64,000 nucleotides of DNA from Monodelphis domestica (taxonomy: Eukaryota > Chordata > Mammalia > Didelphimorphia > Didelphidae): NCBI RefSeq assembly GCF_027887165.1, contig NC_077233.1, positions 179,575,207-179,639,206 of the forward strand, read 5' to 3'. The translations under genes and the position numbers were made by a program. Below the pieces are notes generated by a model. The model worked only from the letters and a program-made list of their open reading frames with translations. It was not told the DNA's origin and searched no databases. Shown here one piece after another: positions 47,239 to 58,624 of this stretch; positions within the stretch are counted from its first letter, which is position 1, and every line of letters starts with the position of its first letter.

Positions 47239-47430
47239 CCATGGTGGTAAACCTGGGCATGCATGCTAGAGGGAACACCCAGAAGCCCTCTCTGTCTGCA
47301 CCATCACTACAGCACAGAGTTTACTAGAAAGTCAGAGGGATGCAGATCCAGGCTGCTCCTCTCCCCCTCTCCATGCATGCCTGAGGACATTCTCACATCA
47401 GCCACCCCTCTAAAATGTTTGCCCTCACTT
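47239..47430. mobile_element. 192-bp nonautonomous hAT element (MITE)
   Basis: Flanked by a perfect 8-bp duplication ccctagat (47231-47238 and 47431-47438). The ends CCATGGTGGTAAACC and GTTTGCCCTCACTT form an imperfect inverted repeat. It has no coding capacity. Confidence 0.8.
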
Positions 47431-47439
47431 CCCTAGATT

Positions 47440-49180
47440 ACTTCTAAGAGTGTCTCCCCAACCTTTTGTACTGTTTCTATGCACCACAGAACCCTGTTAC
47501 AGTATGGCTTTTAGAAGATTCAGATTTATTGCAAGTCAAAACATACCCACTAGACCATAGATGCATATAATTTTAAAAAACTGATGCCACATGGCAAGGC
47601 AGGTTTTAGCATTGTGTTGTCACTCAACGCATGCATTTTAGATTTTATTCTATGTGCATGTTTCCCATCAAATCCTCAATATTGCCTTAAAATCCCAGGA
47701 TGTGAGGGATTCACTTTTTCCATAAGTTTGGTACAATGAATCTCTGAGTCGAAGGCCAGAGTGAACCCACACTTTGAAGGTCCCTTACTTAAACAGGGAT
47801 GGTGGGAGTTTATTAAAACACACAGTAAATCCATTTTATTTCTTGTTTTCATTTCATTTACCATTGGTTTATGATGTCAAAGATGAGACTATACTTTTGA
47901 TACTCAAGAGGGAGCAAAAGTCTCCTGCTCCCAATAGTCCTTCTAGAAAGAGATATTATAAGGTCCCTTGGCATGGACTTCTGAATCAGAAGCTGAATGG
48001 TTCCAGGGAAAGAGCACTGGGACTAAAATCATAAAGAAAGAATATTTGAATAAAGAAAGAAAGAAAAATTGTCTTTTAAGAAGTTATCCCCCCTAAAAGG
48101 GAGTTATTCCAGTGTCATAGTACACAGAAGGATTTTCTTAGCTTTCAATCAAATCAAGCCTCTCCATCTAGCCACATCTGAATTAAGTATAAATAAGAAG
48201 CAGATAATGGTACAAAATTCATTAAACTCTTGATTATGTGAGGTATGTGTTCTGTAAGGTCTATCTTGTGTAAAAGATACATGACTGGTCATGTATGTGA
48301 GATCAGTTTATAAGGATTTTACTAAGTGTGTCTTTTTCTTATTTTGAAATATGTTATGTTATGTTATTTTAGGAATAGCCTTCAAGTCAAGGGAGGTTAG
48401 AGACATGTTAGACAACTGGTGAGTGAGAAGTCTCAGTTTCATAATAATGAATACAGTAATATCATATGCTAATGTCTTTTGTATTAAGTTAATTTTGGAG
48501 CTAACAGGCCTGGGGTTGACTCCTTTGCTTTGCTTTGGGATATTTACTGCTTTTCTAAATTTGGGATAGTCACTTAATCTTCATTAATTTCCATTTCTTC
48601 ATCTAGAAAATGAGAGATTTGTGCTATATGAACACAAAGATCTTTTCTAGATTTAAGCTTATGATCTTATGATCCTGGTAAAAGTAAAGAGTGATAAGAT
48701 AAGAGAAAGCCAGTTTCATCTCTAATACTGTGAAAGAGCTGTAAGCTTCACAAGGGTAGGAGTTACATCTTGGGAAGACATATCTCCCCCAGAGCCCTAG
48801 AACAGATTTCCCTTTTAAAAAAAAATGTTGATTGAATTGAATTAAATGGTTGGATAAAAGAAAGGAAGACCAGCTTTTCAGCTTTTTCAGCATGTGTATT
48901 GCTGGACAGTTCCTCAGATACATTAGATGTAGTGGCAGTGGACATGAAACTCTGATTGAATGTAATGGAGTTCTCTGTTTCCCATTAAACAAATATTTGA
49001 TAAACACTTATTATGTGACCTGCATGGATTTTTTTCTTAAGTATAAGACATCACTCAAACTTTCAAAATATAATGATTTCAATGAGGAGGAAAAGAAACA
49101 AATATGTTTACAAAGATATGCATCATCAATAGGATATATGTTTCAAGTAGTTTGCACAGTTAAGAATAGATCATGCTTAT
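47440..49180. other. Intergenic DNA with no recognised gene
   Basis: Several short open frames without known similarity. No splice-supported exon or named repeat was recognised apart from short simple tracts. Confidence 0.35.
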
Positions 49181-49184
49181 TTTG

Positions 49185-51640
49185 TGATGCAAATATATTG
49201 CCAATATCTAAACCAGGGAGAGCAAAAACAGAAAAAATTACAGGCCAATCTCATTAATGAATAGGGATACAAAAATCCAAAATAAAATGCTATCTAGGAA
49301 ACTACAATAATATAGCACAAAGATTATACTTTATGACAAAACAGAATTTATACCAGGAAAGAAGGGATTGTTTAAAAATTATCAAGATTCTTGATTATAT
49401 TAATAATGAAAAATAAGAACCATATAATTATATCAGTAGATGCAGAAAAGGCCTATGAGAAAATGCAACCTTCATTCCTATTAGAAATACTGGAGGGGGC
49501 AGCTGGGTAGCTCAGTGGATTGAGAGTTAGGCCCAGAGATGGGAGGTCCTGGGTTCCAAACTGGCCTCAGACACTTCCCAGCTGTGTGACCCTGGGCAAG
49601 TCAATTGACCCCCATTGCCTAGCCCTTACCACCCCTCTTCTGCCTTGGAGCCAATACACATGATTGATTCCAAGACAAAGGGTAAGGGTTTAAAAAAAAA
49701 AGAAATACTGGAAAGCTTAGATATTAATGTTTTCTTAAAATAATGCAAAGCATCTACCTAAAACCATCAGTAAACATTATTTGAAATAGATAGAAGATAG
49801 AAGCCTTCCCAATAATATCAGGAGTGAAAAAAGGATGCCCATTATCACTAACATTATTTAATATAGTATTATAAATGCTAGCAATAACAATTAGAGGAGA
49901 AAAAATTGAAGGAATTAGAATGGGCAAAGAAATAATAAAACTATCTCTGTTTTCAGATGACAAAATGGTGTATGTGGAAAATCCTAGATATTCAACAAAA
50001 AGGTTAGTTGAAACTATCAGTAAGTTTAGCAAAGTAGCAAGCTATAAAATAAACCCACAAAAATAATCAGAATGTTTACATATTATTGACAAAGGCCTGC
50101 AAGAAGAGGTAGAAAAATATTTAAAATAACCACAGATAGAATAAAATATCTGGGAGTATGCCTGCTAAAACAAACCCAGGAACCACATGAATGTAATTAT
50201 AAAATACTTTTTATACAAATAAAGCCAGATCTAAATAATTGGAGAAATATTAATTGTTCACAGATGGGCAGAGCCAACATAATTAAAATGACAATTCAAC
50301 CTAAACTAATGTACTTATTCAATTCTATACCAATTAAATTACCAAAAAGTCATTTTAATGAACTAGAAAAAATAATAACAAAATTCATTTAGAAGAACAA
50401 AAGATGAAGATCATAAAAAATTAATTTAAAAAGTGAAGGAAAAATGTAGCAGAACAAGATTTTAAATTGTATTATAAATTATAAATAAAACTGGTATTGG
50501 CTAAGAAATAGAAAGGTTGATCAGTGCAACAAGACAGACAAACAGTAATAAAAGATTATATTAACCTTGTATTTGACAAAAGCATAAGTCTAAGTTTTGG
50601 GGATAAGAAATCACTATTCAGTAAAAATTATTGGGACAGCTGGAAATCAGTTTGGCAAAAACTAGGCACAGACCAATATCTTACATCATTCACCAAGATA
50701 AGATCAAAATAGATATGTGATCCACACAAAAAGAGATCAAAGGTAAATTAGAACAGGGAACATATTGCCTATCAGACTTATGAATAGGAGAGAAATATAT
50801 GTCAACAAGAGATGGAAAACATAATGAGTTTTAAAGTGGATAGTTTTGATTACATTAAATTGAAACATTTTTGTAAACATAAAACAAATTTGCCAAGATT
50901 AGAAGGAAAGCAAAAAACTGGAATGGGGTGGGGAGAGAAATTTGTAGATAGTCTCTTGGATAGAGGCTTCATCTCTAAAATAGAGAGAGAACTCTGTCAA
51001 ATTTGTAAGAATAAAAGCAATCCCCCAATTAATAAGTGAGCAAATGATATAAATAGATAATTTTTGAATGAAGAAATCAAAGCCATATATAAGTAGATTT
51101 AAAAATGCTCTAAATCACTACTGATTAGAGAAATACAAATCAAAGGATTCTCAGCTACCATCTCATACCTATCAGATCAGCTAAAATGACAGATCTTCAA
51201 GAGGATCTGGAAAAAAGGGGGACACTAATACACTGTTGGTGGAGCTGTGAATTGATCCAAATATTTTGGAGAGCAATTTAGAATTACACCCAGAGAGTTA
51301 TAAAACTGTGTACACCCTTAGACCTGGAAATACTAAAGACTACTGCTGGTTCTGTTTCCTGAGATCAAGGGAAAAGGAAAAAAACTTCTATGTTCCAAAA
51401 TATTTCTAGTGGCTCTCTTTGTGGTGGCAAAGAACTGGAAATTGAGGGAGTGCCCATCAATTGGGGAATAACTACACAAAGAGTGGCATATGAGTGTGAT
51501 GGAATACTACTGCACTATAAAAAACACAAAATAGAGGAATGAGAAGAATCACGAGGATATCATACACAACTACAAATTTAATACTTCAAGAATAAATTGT
51601 GAATGTTTTTACCTCCAGAGAATTAACAAAAAAAATGGAA
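49185..51640 (+). repeat. Degraded L1 ORF2 and 3' end
   Basis: Frames read SKPGRAKTEKITGQSH, then [20 protein letters not shown] (reverse-transcriptase active-site region, FSDD for the usual FADD) and LSFGDKKSLFSKNYWDSWKS (C-terminal domain). They are followed by the L1 end (caattggggaataactac, tggaatactactgcac). It is 5'-truncated with many stops and frameshifts and cannot move. Confidence 0.85.
49495..49700 (+). repeat. Young-looking tRNA-SINE inserted in the L1
   Basis: Nearly consensus copy (ggggcagctgggtagctcag ... ggtaagggtttaaaaaaa). The 12-bp target duplication agaaatactgga is perfect (49483-49494 and 49701-49712). It is the best preserved SINE in the window. Confidence 0.92.
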
Positions 51641-51659
51641 ACAGGAAAGACATAGTTTA

Positions 51660-52640
51660 TATATTTATAAGTGCATCATGATGAGCCATTCATGCTCTCA
51701 CTCAACCTCTTTCCTAACCTAGATACCAGGGATATATGTATTTGCAAGATGGTTACTTGAGAATGGAAAGATAATACAGTCTAAGACAAGTGAACTGTGT
51801 CAATCTAACCAATCCACAGGAATTGAAACCTGTTACTTTGTCCATGTTAGGCCCATATTCAGACTTTCTGAATTCAATAATCTTTCACGTAAGCATTAAG
51901 GAATCAAAAGGACTATGGACTTGAATCATGTAAAAAATATTGACACTAAATCTTAGTAAATTTTACAAAGGAGATTACTTAACTCAAAAAGAACATGATG
52001 ATGTTTAGAATGAGCAGCATTAAGAACATACTGGATTTCTGGGTGTTTGAAAATGGAGGCTAATGAAAGAAAGACACACCTCATAGGGTTCACTAAGACA
52101 TCAGTGCTAATGTGAATGTATGTGGAATAACAACAGGGAATTAAGTAGCACCTCAGACACATAAGAAGAAAAAAAATTTCTGTGAACCATAAATCCTATG
52201 AAGGATGCTGCCTTAGGTCAGGAATCTTGGTGACCATGGAAATTTCCCTCAGACATTGCTACTTTTTATAACTGATCCAAGGGTTGCTTACTTTTGTCCC
52301 AGAGAATAACCTTTGCTGATATTTAAACTCTGATTAGAGACCTTAGGCTTCTTATCTGGTTACTTGGAGCCTGCTTATCTCCTGGGGTTCAAAGAGGTCC
52401 CACTTTTAATCCTAGGTTGTTTTTTACCCTTCTTCTACCTCAGTAGAATAACAAGTGCCTACTATGTGAAAGGTACCAGGGCACAAAAATCAAAGTGAAA
52501 CAGTCCCTGCATTTAAGAAGTTTATACTCTATTGGTGGAAATGATACACATAAATATGTGTATGTTGTACAATATATTACATAGATGTGTGTTGTTTATG
52601 TGTATACATGTCTATATTGCATATATCAAATAAATACATT
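51660..52640. other. Intergenic DNA with no recognised gene
   Basis: No exon recognised. Ends in an alternating TATG-rich tract near 52540-52640. Confidence 0.35.
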
Positions 52641-52649
52641 TAAATACAG

Positions 52650-53670
52650 GATAAATACAAAATAGTTTGGAGAGAGATCTGAGAGTAGATGGGATGATTG
52701 GAAAAGACTGAATAGAGGGGAAACTTAAGTTGAGTCTTGAAGGAATTAAGGAATTCTCTGAGGTGGAGGTGAGGAGATTGTGCATTCTGGGTACTTAGGA
52801 AGGCTAATGTAAAGTCCAGAAAAAGGAGCCAGTAGAATGGGTGTAGAAAACATAGAGAGAGAAGAGCAGGAAGTCTAGGATAGAGCCTTGGAGAACAAAC
52901 AGCAAAGGAGCCTGGAAATCAGTAGATAGGAAGGAGACAAAGAGAGGGTTGTATCACAAAAATCCAGAGAAGAGCATAAACAGGAGGAAAAGGCGGTGAG
53001 CAATGTTAAATGTTGAAAATAGAGGATGAAAACTTTAAAAGACCATTAGCTTACACAATTAAGAGTTACCAGCTGTGAATAGAACAATGGGCCTGAAGTC
53101 AAGAGGTCCTGGGTTCAAATTTGACCTCAGATAATTCTTGGATGTGTGACCCTGGGCAAGTCATTTAACTCCAATTGCCTAGCCCTTGCCACTCTTCTGT
53201 TTTAGAATTGATACTAAAACAAATGGTAAGAGTGTCTTAAAAAGAGAAACAGATCCTTGGTAACTTTGGAGAGAACAATTTCATTGGGAAGCTAGATTAG
53301 AAAGGTTTGAAGAATTAGTAAAAAAGGAGAAGTGGAGGTGACTATAGACAGATTTTTCTAGAAGTTTGACTAATGAAGGAAAGATGGATATAGGACCATA
53401 GCTTGAGGGCATGGTCGCCTAGTGAAGTATTTGGGGTTTTTTTAAGGATGAGAAGACTTAAACATATTTATAGAACACAAAAAAAAGGAACAGTAGAAAG
53501 ATTGTAGTTCTAAGAGAGAGAATAATTTGAGAGGGCAAATTTGCTGCCAAAGTGGGAAAGGATGGGTTCAAGAGCATGTGTAGATGATTTGGTTTCAGTG
53601 AAGAGAAGGGTCAACTCATCTGATATGGTAGTAAATAAAGGGATTTGATGTTATCGATTTTTTAATCTGG
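52650..53670 (-). repeat. L2 LINE fragment, interrupted by a SINE
   Basis: Antisense L2 coding and 3' sequence: aacttaagttgagtcttgaag, gatagagccttggagaac, ttgtatcacaaaaatccag, gtaactttggagagaac. The matching region of another copy lies at 6780-8230. Confidence 0.65.
53064..53243 (+). repeat. Marsupial tRNA-SINE inside L2
   Basis: gaggtcctgggttcaaatttg, gtgtgaccctgggcaagtc, cattgcc-type middle and tail aaaacaaatggtaagag. Confidence 0.8.
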
Positions 53671-53844
53671 AGAGGAGAGTGACGTCATTACAAGTAGTTT
53701 CTAATTTCCTATTAAAGTGTTATACAATTTTCTCATCTGAACAGTTGGGCAGTGGAGAAGGCATAGGAGGCAAGAAAAGGAAAGGAAAGAAAGAAAATAA
53801 GAGAAAAGGAAAGAAAGAAAAAAGAGGAAAGGAAGGGAGAGAAG

Positions 53845-54221
53845 AAGGGAAGGGAAGGGAAGGGAAGGGAAGGGAAGGGAAGGGAAGGGAAGGGAAGGGA
53901 AGGGAAGGGAAGGGAAGGGAAGGGAAGGGAAGGGAAGGGAAGGGAAGGGAAGGGAAGGGAAGGGAAGGGAAGGGAAGGGAAGGGAAGGGAAGGGAAGGGA
54001 AGGGAAGGGAAGGCAAGGCAAGGGAAGGCAAGGGAAGGGAAGGCAAGGGAAGGCAAGGGAAGGGAAGGGAAGGGAAGGCAAGGGAAGGCAAGGGAAGGGA
54101 AGGCAAGGGAAGGCAAGGGAAGGCAAGGGAAGGCAAGGGAAGGCAAGGGAAGGCAAGGGAAGGCAAGGGAAGGCAAGGGAAGGGAAGGGAAGGGAAGGGA
54201 AGGGAAGGGAAGGGAAGGGAA
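53845..54221. repeat. (AAGGG)n purine tract with AAGGC variants
   Basis: About 375 bp of pentanucleotide repeat. The left half (to about 54010) is nearly pure gggaa units. The middle mixes ggcaa units in recurring patterns, and the last 45 bp are pure again. The + strand is almost all purine. It is preceded by a degenerate A/G-rich lead-in from 53765. Confidence 0.97.
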
Positions 54222-54253
54222 GAGGTTTGCAAGAGCCTCCATGGGGAATTTTT

Positions 54254-54487
54254 ATTGTTCAGTCACCTTATGAACCATAGCTATTCCTGGGGGTTTCTTG
54301 GCAAGGATAATGGAGTGGTTTGTTGTTTCCTTCTCCAGTGGATCCAGTGGATCTTTTTGTCAGACAATCAGAGGTCAAATGACTTGCTCAGGGTTACATG
54401 ACTAGGAAGTATCTGAGGGCAGATTTGAACTCAAGCCTTTATAAATCCAGGACCAGTGCTCTAACCACTGAGAACCAACTGCCTCTC
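54254..54487 (-). repeat. Long-form marsupial tRNA-SINE
   Basis: Antisense: tgggggtttcttggcaaggat, gagtggtttgttgtttcc, tcaaatgacttgctcagggt and accactgagaaccaactgcc. It ends right beside the AAGGG tract. Confidence 0.85.
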
Positions 54488-54948
54488 TAAGGGAAATAGA
54501 ATAGATAATCATTTAGGAAAATGAAAGGAGTGCCTTGCTTCCACGAAAGCCTACCCTCTTCTGTTTAAATAACATTATATCTTGACCCTAATATTAGCAC
54601 CAATTCTTCTTTTCCTTCTTCCCTTCTCCAAAGAGTACATGCTTCAGTTTTTTCTTAAATCCTAAGAATAGTTTATAGGGGAAAAATAACTTAAAAAATA
54701 GAGTTGAAGTTAAAAGTACATAAGAAAGAAAACTACCCCAGTAATGGCAAAATCAGAAATCACTCAAACTCTTCTCTAGCTAAAATTCCTTATACTTACT
54801 TTGGCCTCCTGATCACCTAAACTTGGAGTTCATATTCTTGTTGCTTCCCTCAGGTCTCAGCATGAGAATAGCATCTTCCTCAGAAGAGCAGTCTCATGTC
54901 AAATTGAAATTCACTTACCTAGGACCTCTAGACCAAAGGTATTTATTC

Positions 54949-55114
54949 TTTTTTTTATCCCTTAATTTCTGTCTTAGGGCAAGAGCCAGGCAAAGGGGGT
55001 TAAATGATTTGCCCAGAGTCACATGGCTAGAAAATGACTGAGTTCAGATTTGAACCCAAGTCCTTAAAACTCCAGACCTGGCATTTTATCCATTGTGCCA
55101 CCTCTCTGTCCCCA
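54949..55114 (-). repeat. Marsupial tRNA-SINE, decayed
   Basis: Antisense: ttaaatgatttgcccagag, gatttgaacccaagtcc and ccattgtgccacctctctg. Confidence 0.8.
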
Positions 55115-55243
55115 AATGTATTTGTACTAAACTCACATTTAGCTGATCAAGAATCCATTTAATCATTTACTCCTTACTTAGTACACATTTTCTGTATGTA
55201 GAACACTTATGGTGCTATGTTCACAGTCCTATTTAAATACTAC

Positions 55244-55487
55244 TATATAATTAGAATCTGAACCCCAGGACTCTAAATCCCAGCATCCCACTTTCATTCT
55301 CTCATTAGGAGATAAAGTTTGTATGTCATCTTGCCCCTTCTCTCTTTTCCCAAGAACTCAACTGGGAAAACTTTTCTTTACTCAGGCTCTTACTTTTGTC
55401 TTTTTATTTCTTTTACTTCAAGTGATTATTAATAAATCTTATAAAATATAACACTTGGAGTTATTGGATATTAATTTAACTCTTACA
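55244..55487 (+). mobile_element. Short solo LTR related to the one at 10.7 kb
   Basis: 244 bp ending aactcttaca, with a 4-bp duplication CTAC (55240-55243 and 55488-55491). Its first 40 bp align with the LTR at 10689 (shared caggact and atccc blocks), and the ends ttaatttaactcttaca and ttttaatctttaca also align. A late aataaa is present. It is broken and older-looking than the 10.7 kb copy. Confidence 0.6.
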
Positions 55488-55977
55488 CTACCTTGATACC
55501 TCCCCTCCCTACACCCAAAAAAGCAAAAAATGGAAAGGAATTTATAAAATTAAAGTTTCGTCCAAACAACCAGAGGATAGAATAATCCCATTTGACATCT
55601 AGTTCACTCCCATCTTTCATAAAACCATTCCCTTGTGTCGAAACACTTAACTTTTCTTAAAGTTAAACTAATTTTATTATCTTAATTTTCTCATTCTTTT
55701 CTTCTCTCGTCCCTACAAAGATAGGTAGCTTGGTCCTAGTGATTAGAGAGCTAACATTGAAATCAGGATGATCTGACTGTGTGACCCAGGACAAATGCCC
55801 CCAGATATTCTCTTAAGACTCTATGTTTACAAAACAGGGACTGTCTCAATTGGTAGAATGTCATCTGGAATTCTTATACCAATGAAATTACAACCCAAAA
55901 ATGAAAAAAAAAGTCCTATTTATTTGTGGTAAGGCCAGAGAGGAGATGACAGGAGAGTTCAATTTTTTTTAAATTAA

Positions 55978-56164
55978 TGAGGACAGTTGGTGACTCAGAA
56001 GATTGGAAGTCAGGCCTCAAGAGGAGAGGTTTGGGGTTCAAATTTGACTTCAGGCACTATATGACCACAAGCAAGTCACCTAACCCCATTGCTTAGTTCT
56101 TATCACTCTTCTGCCTTGGAACCGATACATAGTATTGATTCTAAATCAGAAGGTAAGGGTTTTA
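55978..56164 (+). repeat. Marsupial tRNA-SINE, decayed
   Basis: ggttcaaatttgacttcagg, cctaaccccattgcttag and tctaaatcagaaggtaagg. Confidence 0.8.
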
Positions 56165-56619
56165 GAAAATATAAATAAACTTAGTACACATTTTCTGTAT
56201 ATAGAGCACTGCTAAGACTTTGGGGGAGATACAAAGTTTAGCCTTATAATCTATATTATAATATAATCTATTTAAGAGATATGAGACATATGCTACAAGT
56301 GGAGAGAATCACTGGAATGTAATTATGGTGAGTGTACGTAGTATATGGCTTCCTGAGGGAGTAAAAGAGGCAGGCATATTTCCCACTCAAAAAACAGCTC
56401 TCTTTCTAGTTATATTTTGTGTAAGAAAGACTTACTGCAGATTTGCTTCAGCCTGTATGTGGAAGGTGGTAGACATACCCATCTTTGGGAAAATGAGTCT
56501 TTTGGTCCCACCCAAGTGGGAAGACATATTCAGGAATAATCCAGCTCATCAGGATTTCAGAAAACAGAGCTAGTTCTCACTGGGGCAGAGCTTTGCTTAT
56601 CCTGCTTCTCTGAAATTCT

Positions 56620-56965
56620 CTTAATTTTTATTTTTTCCAGGTTACACAGCAATGCAATTTGTAATAATCATGTGTGGACATCTTGCTATCCGTGTTTTGC
56701 TATCCCAACCTCTCCAAAACAGCAGGTGAAATGATATAGGTTGTACATATATTATCATACAATACATATTTCTATATCCGTTGTGTTGTGAAAGAAAACA
56801 CATCACCTACACTACAGGAAAATTCATGGAGGAAATAAAGTGAAGAATGGCATACTTCAACCTGCATTCAGACTCCACCAGTTCTATCTCCTTTTTCTTC
56901 CTGAGTCCCTTGAAGTTATCCTAAAGCCTTGCATTGCTGATAATGGTTAAGTAAAAGTCAGTTGT
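56620..56965 (-). repeat. L1 3' end, reverse
   Basis: Antisense L1: gaaagaaaacacatcacctac, tggaggaaataaagtgaag, tgaagttatcctaaagcc and cattgctgataatggttaag. Confidence 0.7.
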
Positions 56966-56969
56966 TAAA

Positions 56970-58075
56970 ATGTCATTATAAACATTAGCCTCAGAAATCC
57001 ACAATCACTACAAATCAGGGCTCAATTCACTGTTTTGTTCATGGTCTACACTAAAGAAAGAGGGCAGAGAAAATGTTAATAATACAGATTAAACTTCAAA
57101 GCATGTCACGTGTACATTTTTCTTAAAGTTCTGAGAACCAGTTATTAAACATTTACCAGCATGCCCCTTCATACAGTTTCATTTTGTCCTCACAACAACT
57201 CTGTGAAGCTCCGGTCATTATGCCCATTTTGCTGCTGAGGAAACTCTGGTGAGAGCTTAAATAACTGTCCTAGATAGTAAGCGTCTGATGCCAGAGGAGA
57301 GCTCACATTTTCTTAAGCCTACATTAAGTCCTACACTCTTTTCGCCCTATCAACCTGACCTAGACATACTGAAAAGTTTTTGAAGTCATTACCCCTAAGG
57401 AAGGTTCAGGAATTTTCCTTGCTTTCCAGCTATTTCCTCATGAGCTTTATAGATGATAAATGGTTCCTGTTGTTCAAAGTCTTCTCCCCTACCCCCCACC
57501 CCCAGAGAGGGTGGTGGATGGATGCTCTAGTTTCTGAGAAGTGCACGAGGTTCATCTTTCCAGCAGGTGGCATCTGGAGATTCCAAAGGAGAGGAATCCC
57601 ACTAGGCTTGTTTTAGAGTCCACCTGTGTTAGAAAGCAGGCTGTCTGGTCAATTTTGTTCTAAGTTGTCTCAACCTCAGCTCCATGGGAAATGCCTTCAT
57701 CTCATTTTCTGTGGATTCACTGCCACAGGAGGGAAGATCATGTGTTTGACACTCCAGGGCAGCTTTCATCTTGGCTGAAGTGAGTGAGAGCTAGAAGTGG
57801 AAATAACTCAGTTCATACGTTTGTGGTCTGGACCAAAAATCAAGCAAAGGGATGGGACAGGAGGCAGGCAGTCTTTGTCAAGCTACCAGCCAGCCCAGCC
57901 AGCCAAGTGTTTGAACTGCAAAGGTTAAAAATATCAGAACCTCAGATCGACTTGCTTATCATCTCTGAGTGGAGGAAGGGAAAGGAGGGAAGGAGACAGT
58001 TTGGATCTTATCATTTTGGAAAATGTATGTTGAAAAATAGTACTGTATGTAATTAGAAAAGGAAATATCTTTGAA
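56970..58075. other. Intergenic DNA, mostly unrecognised
   Basis: Contains an antisense MIR near 57180-57300 (cctcacaacaactctgtgaag) and a possible CTCF-like motif. Otherwise it appears single-copy. No exon recognised. Confidence 0.4.
57560..57574 (+). promoter_or_regulatory. Possible CTCF-like motif
   Basis: CCAGCAGGTGGCATC resembles the CTCF core with a weaker 3' end. It lies in apparently unique DNA. Confidence 0.3.
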
Positions 58076-58077
58076 CT

Positions 58078-58079
<2 letters not shown>

Positions 58080-58128
<49 letters not shown>
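58080..58128. repeat. (AT)n microsatellite
   Basis: About 24 uninterrupted AT units. Confidence 0.95.
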
Positions 58129-58133
<5 letters not shown>

Positions 58134-58365
58134 CCTTTTTGTATTTTGTATGGCTGCTCCCACTGTGGGAGACAAACCTATTCCCTACTGACCTGGGCTC
58201 CTGGTTAGTTAGCTCTCCTTTATGAGCAGTTATTCGTCTATTCATTCATTGGAGAATAAGAAAAGATTAAGGCTAAACATATGGGAGACATTGCACATTC
58301 TGACTATTTACTAAAATGGTATATTCTTGGAATTAACTTGCTGCCTTTTTCAAAAGTTAGACACC

Positions 58366-58530
58366 ATCTGCCATAATGGATAAAGTGGTTTTCAGGGCAA
58401 GAAGATCGGAGATCAAGCTATATACTTCTATTACACACCAGCCATGTGACTGGGCAATTCATTCAATCTCTCAGTGGCCTCCAAACAACTCTCTAAAACT
58501 ATAAATGACAGAACTGTTGCTTATCTGCAT
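58366..58530 (+). repeat. tRNA-SINE of another subfamily
   Basis: taatggataaagtggttttc, catgtgactgggcaattc and ctctcagtggcctcc, followed by ctctaaaactataaatgac. Confidence 0.6.
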
Positions 58531-58624
58531 TGACAGAAGTTTTTCACTGAGAGCTTTAGATATAAAGTCCTAAGTTCTGCCCAAAAATACTAATGGAACT
58601 AGAAGCTGGTACTTTGGGGGGGGG

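Noticed and set aside
49497-49580. tRNA-like sequence (A-box and B-box) in SINE copies
   Set aside because: The boxes belong to tRNA-derived SINEs; no copy forms a clean cloverleaf with intact anticodon arm as far as I can tell.
53679-54401. Long open frames (240 aa on +, 151-170 aa on -) through the purine tract
   Set aside because: They come from the pentanucleotide repeat, which lacks stops in several frames; composition is only a few residues and there is no gene context.
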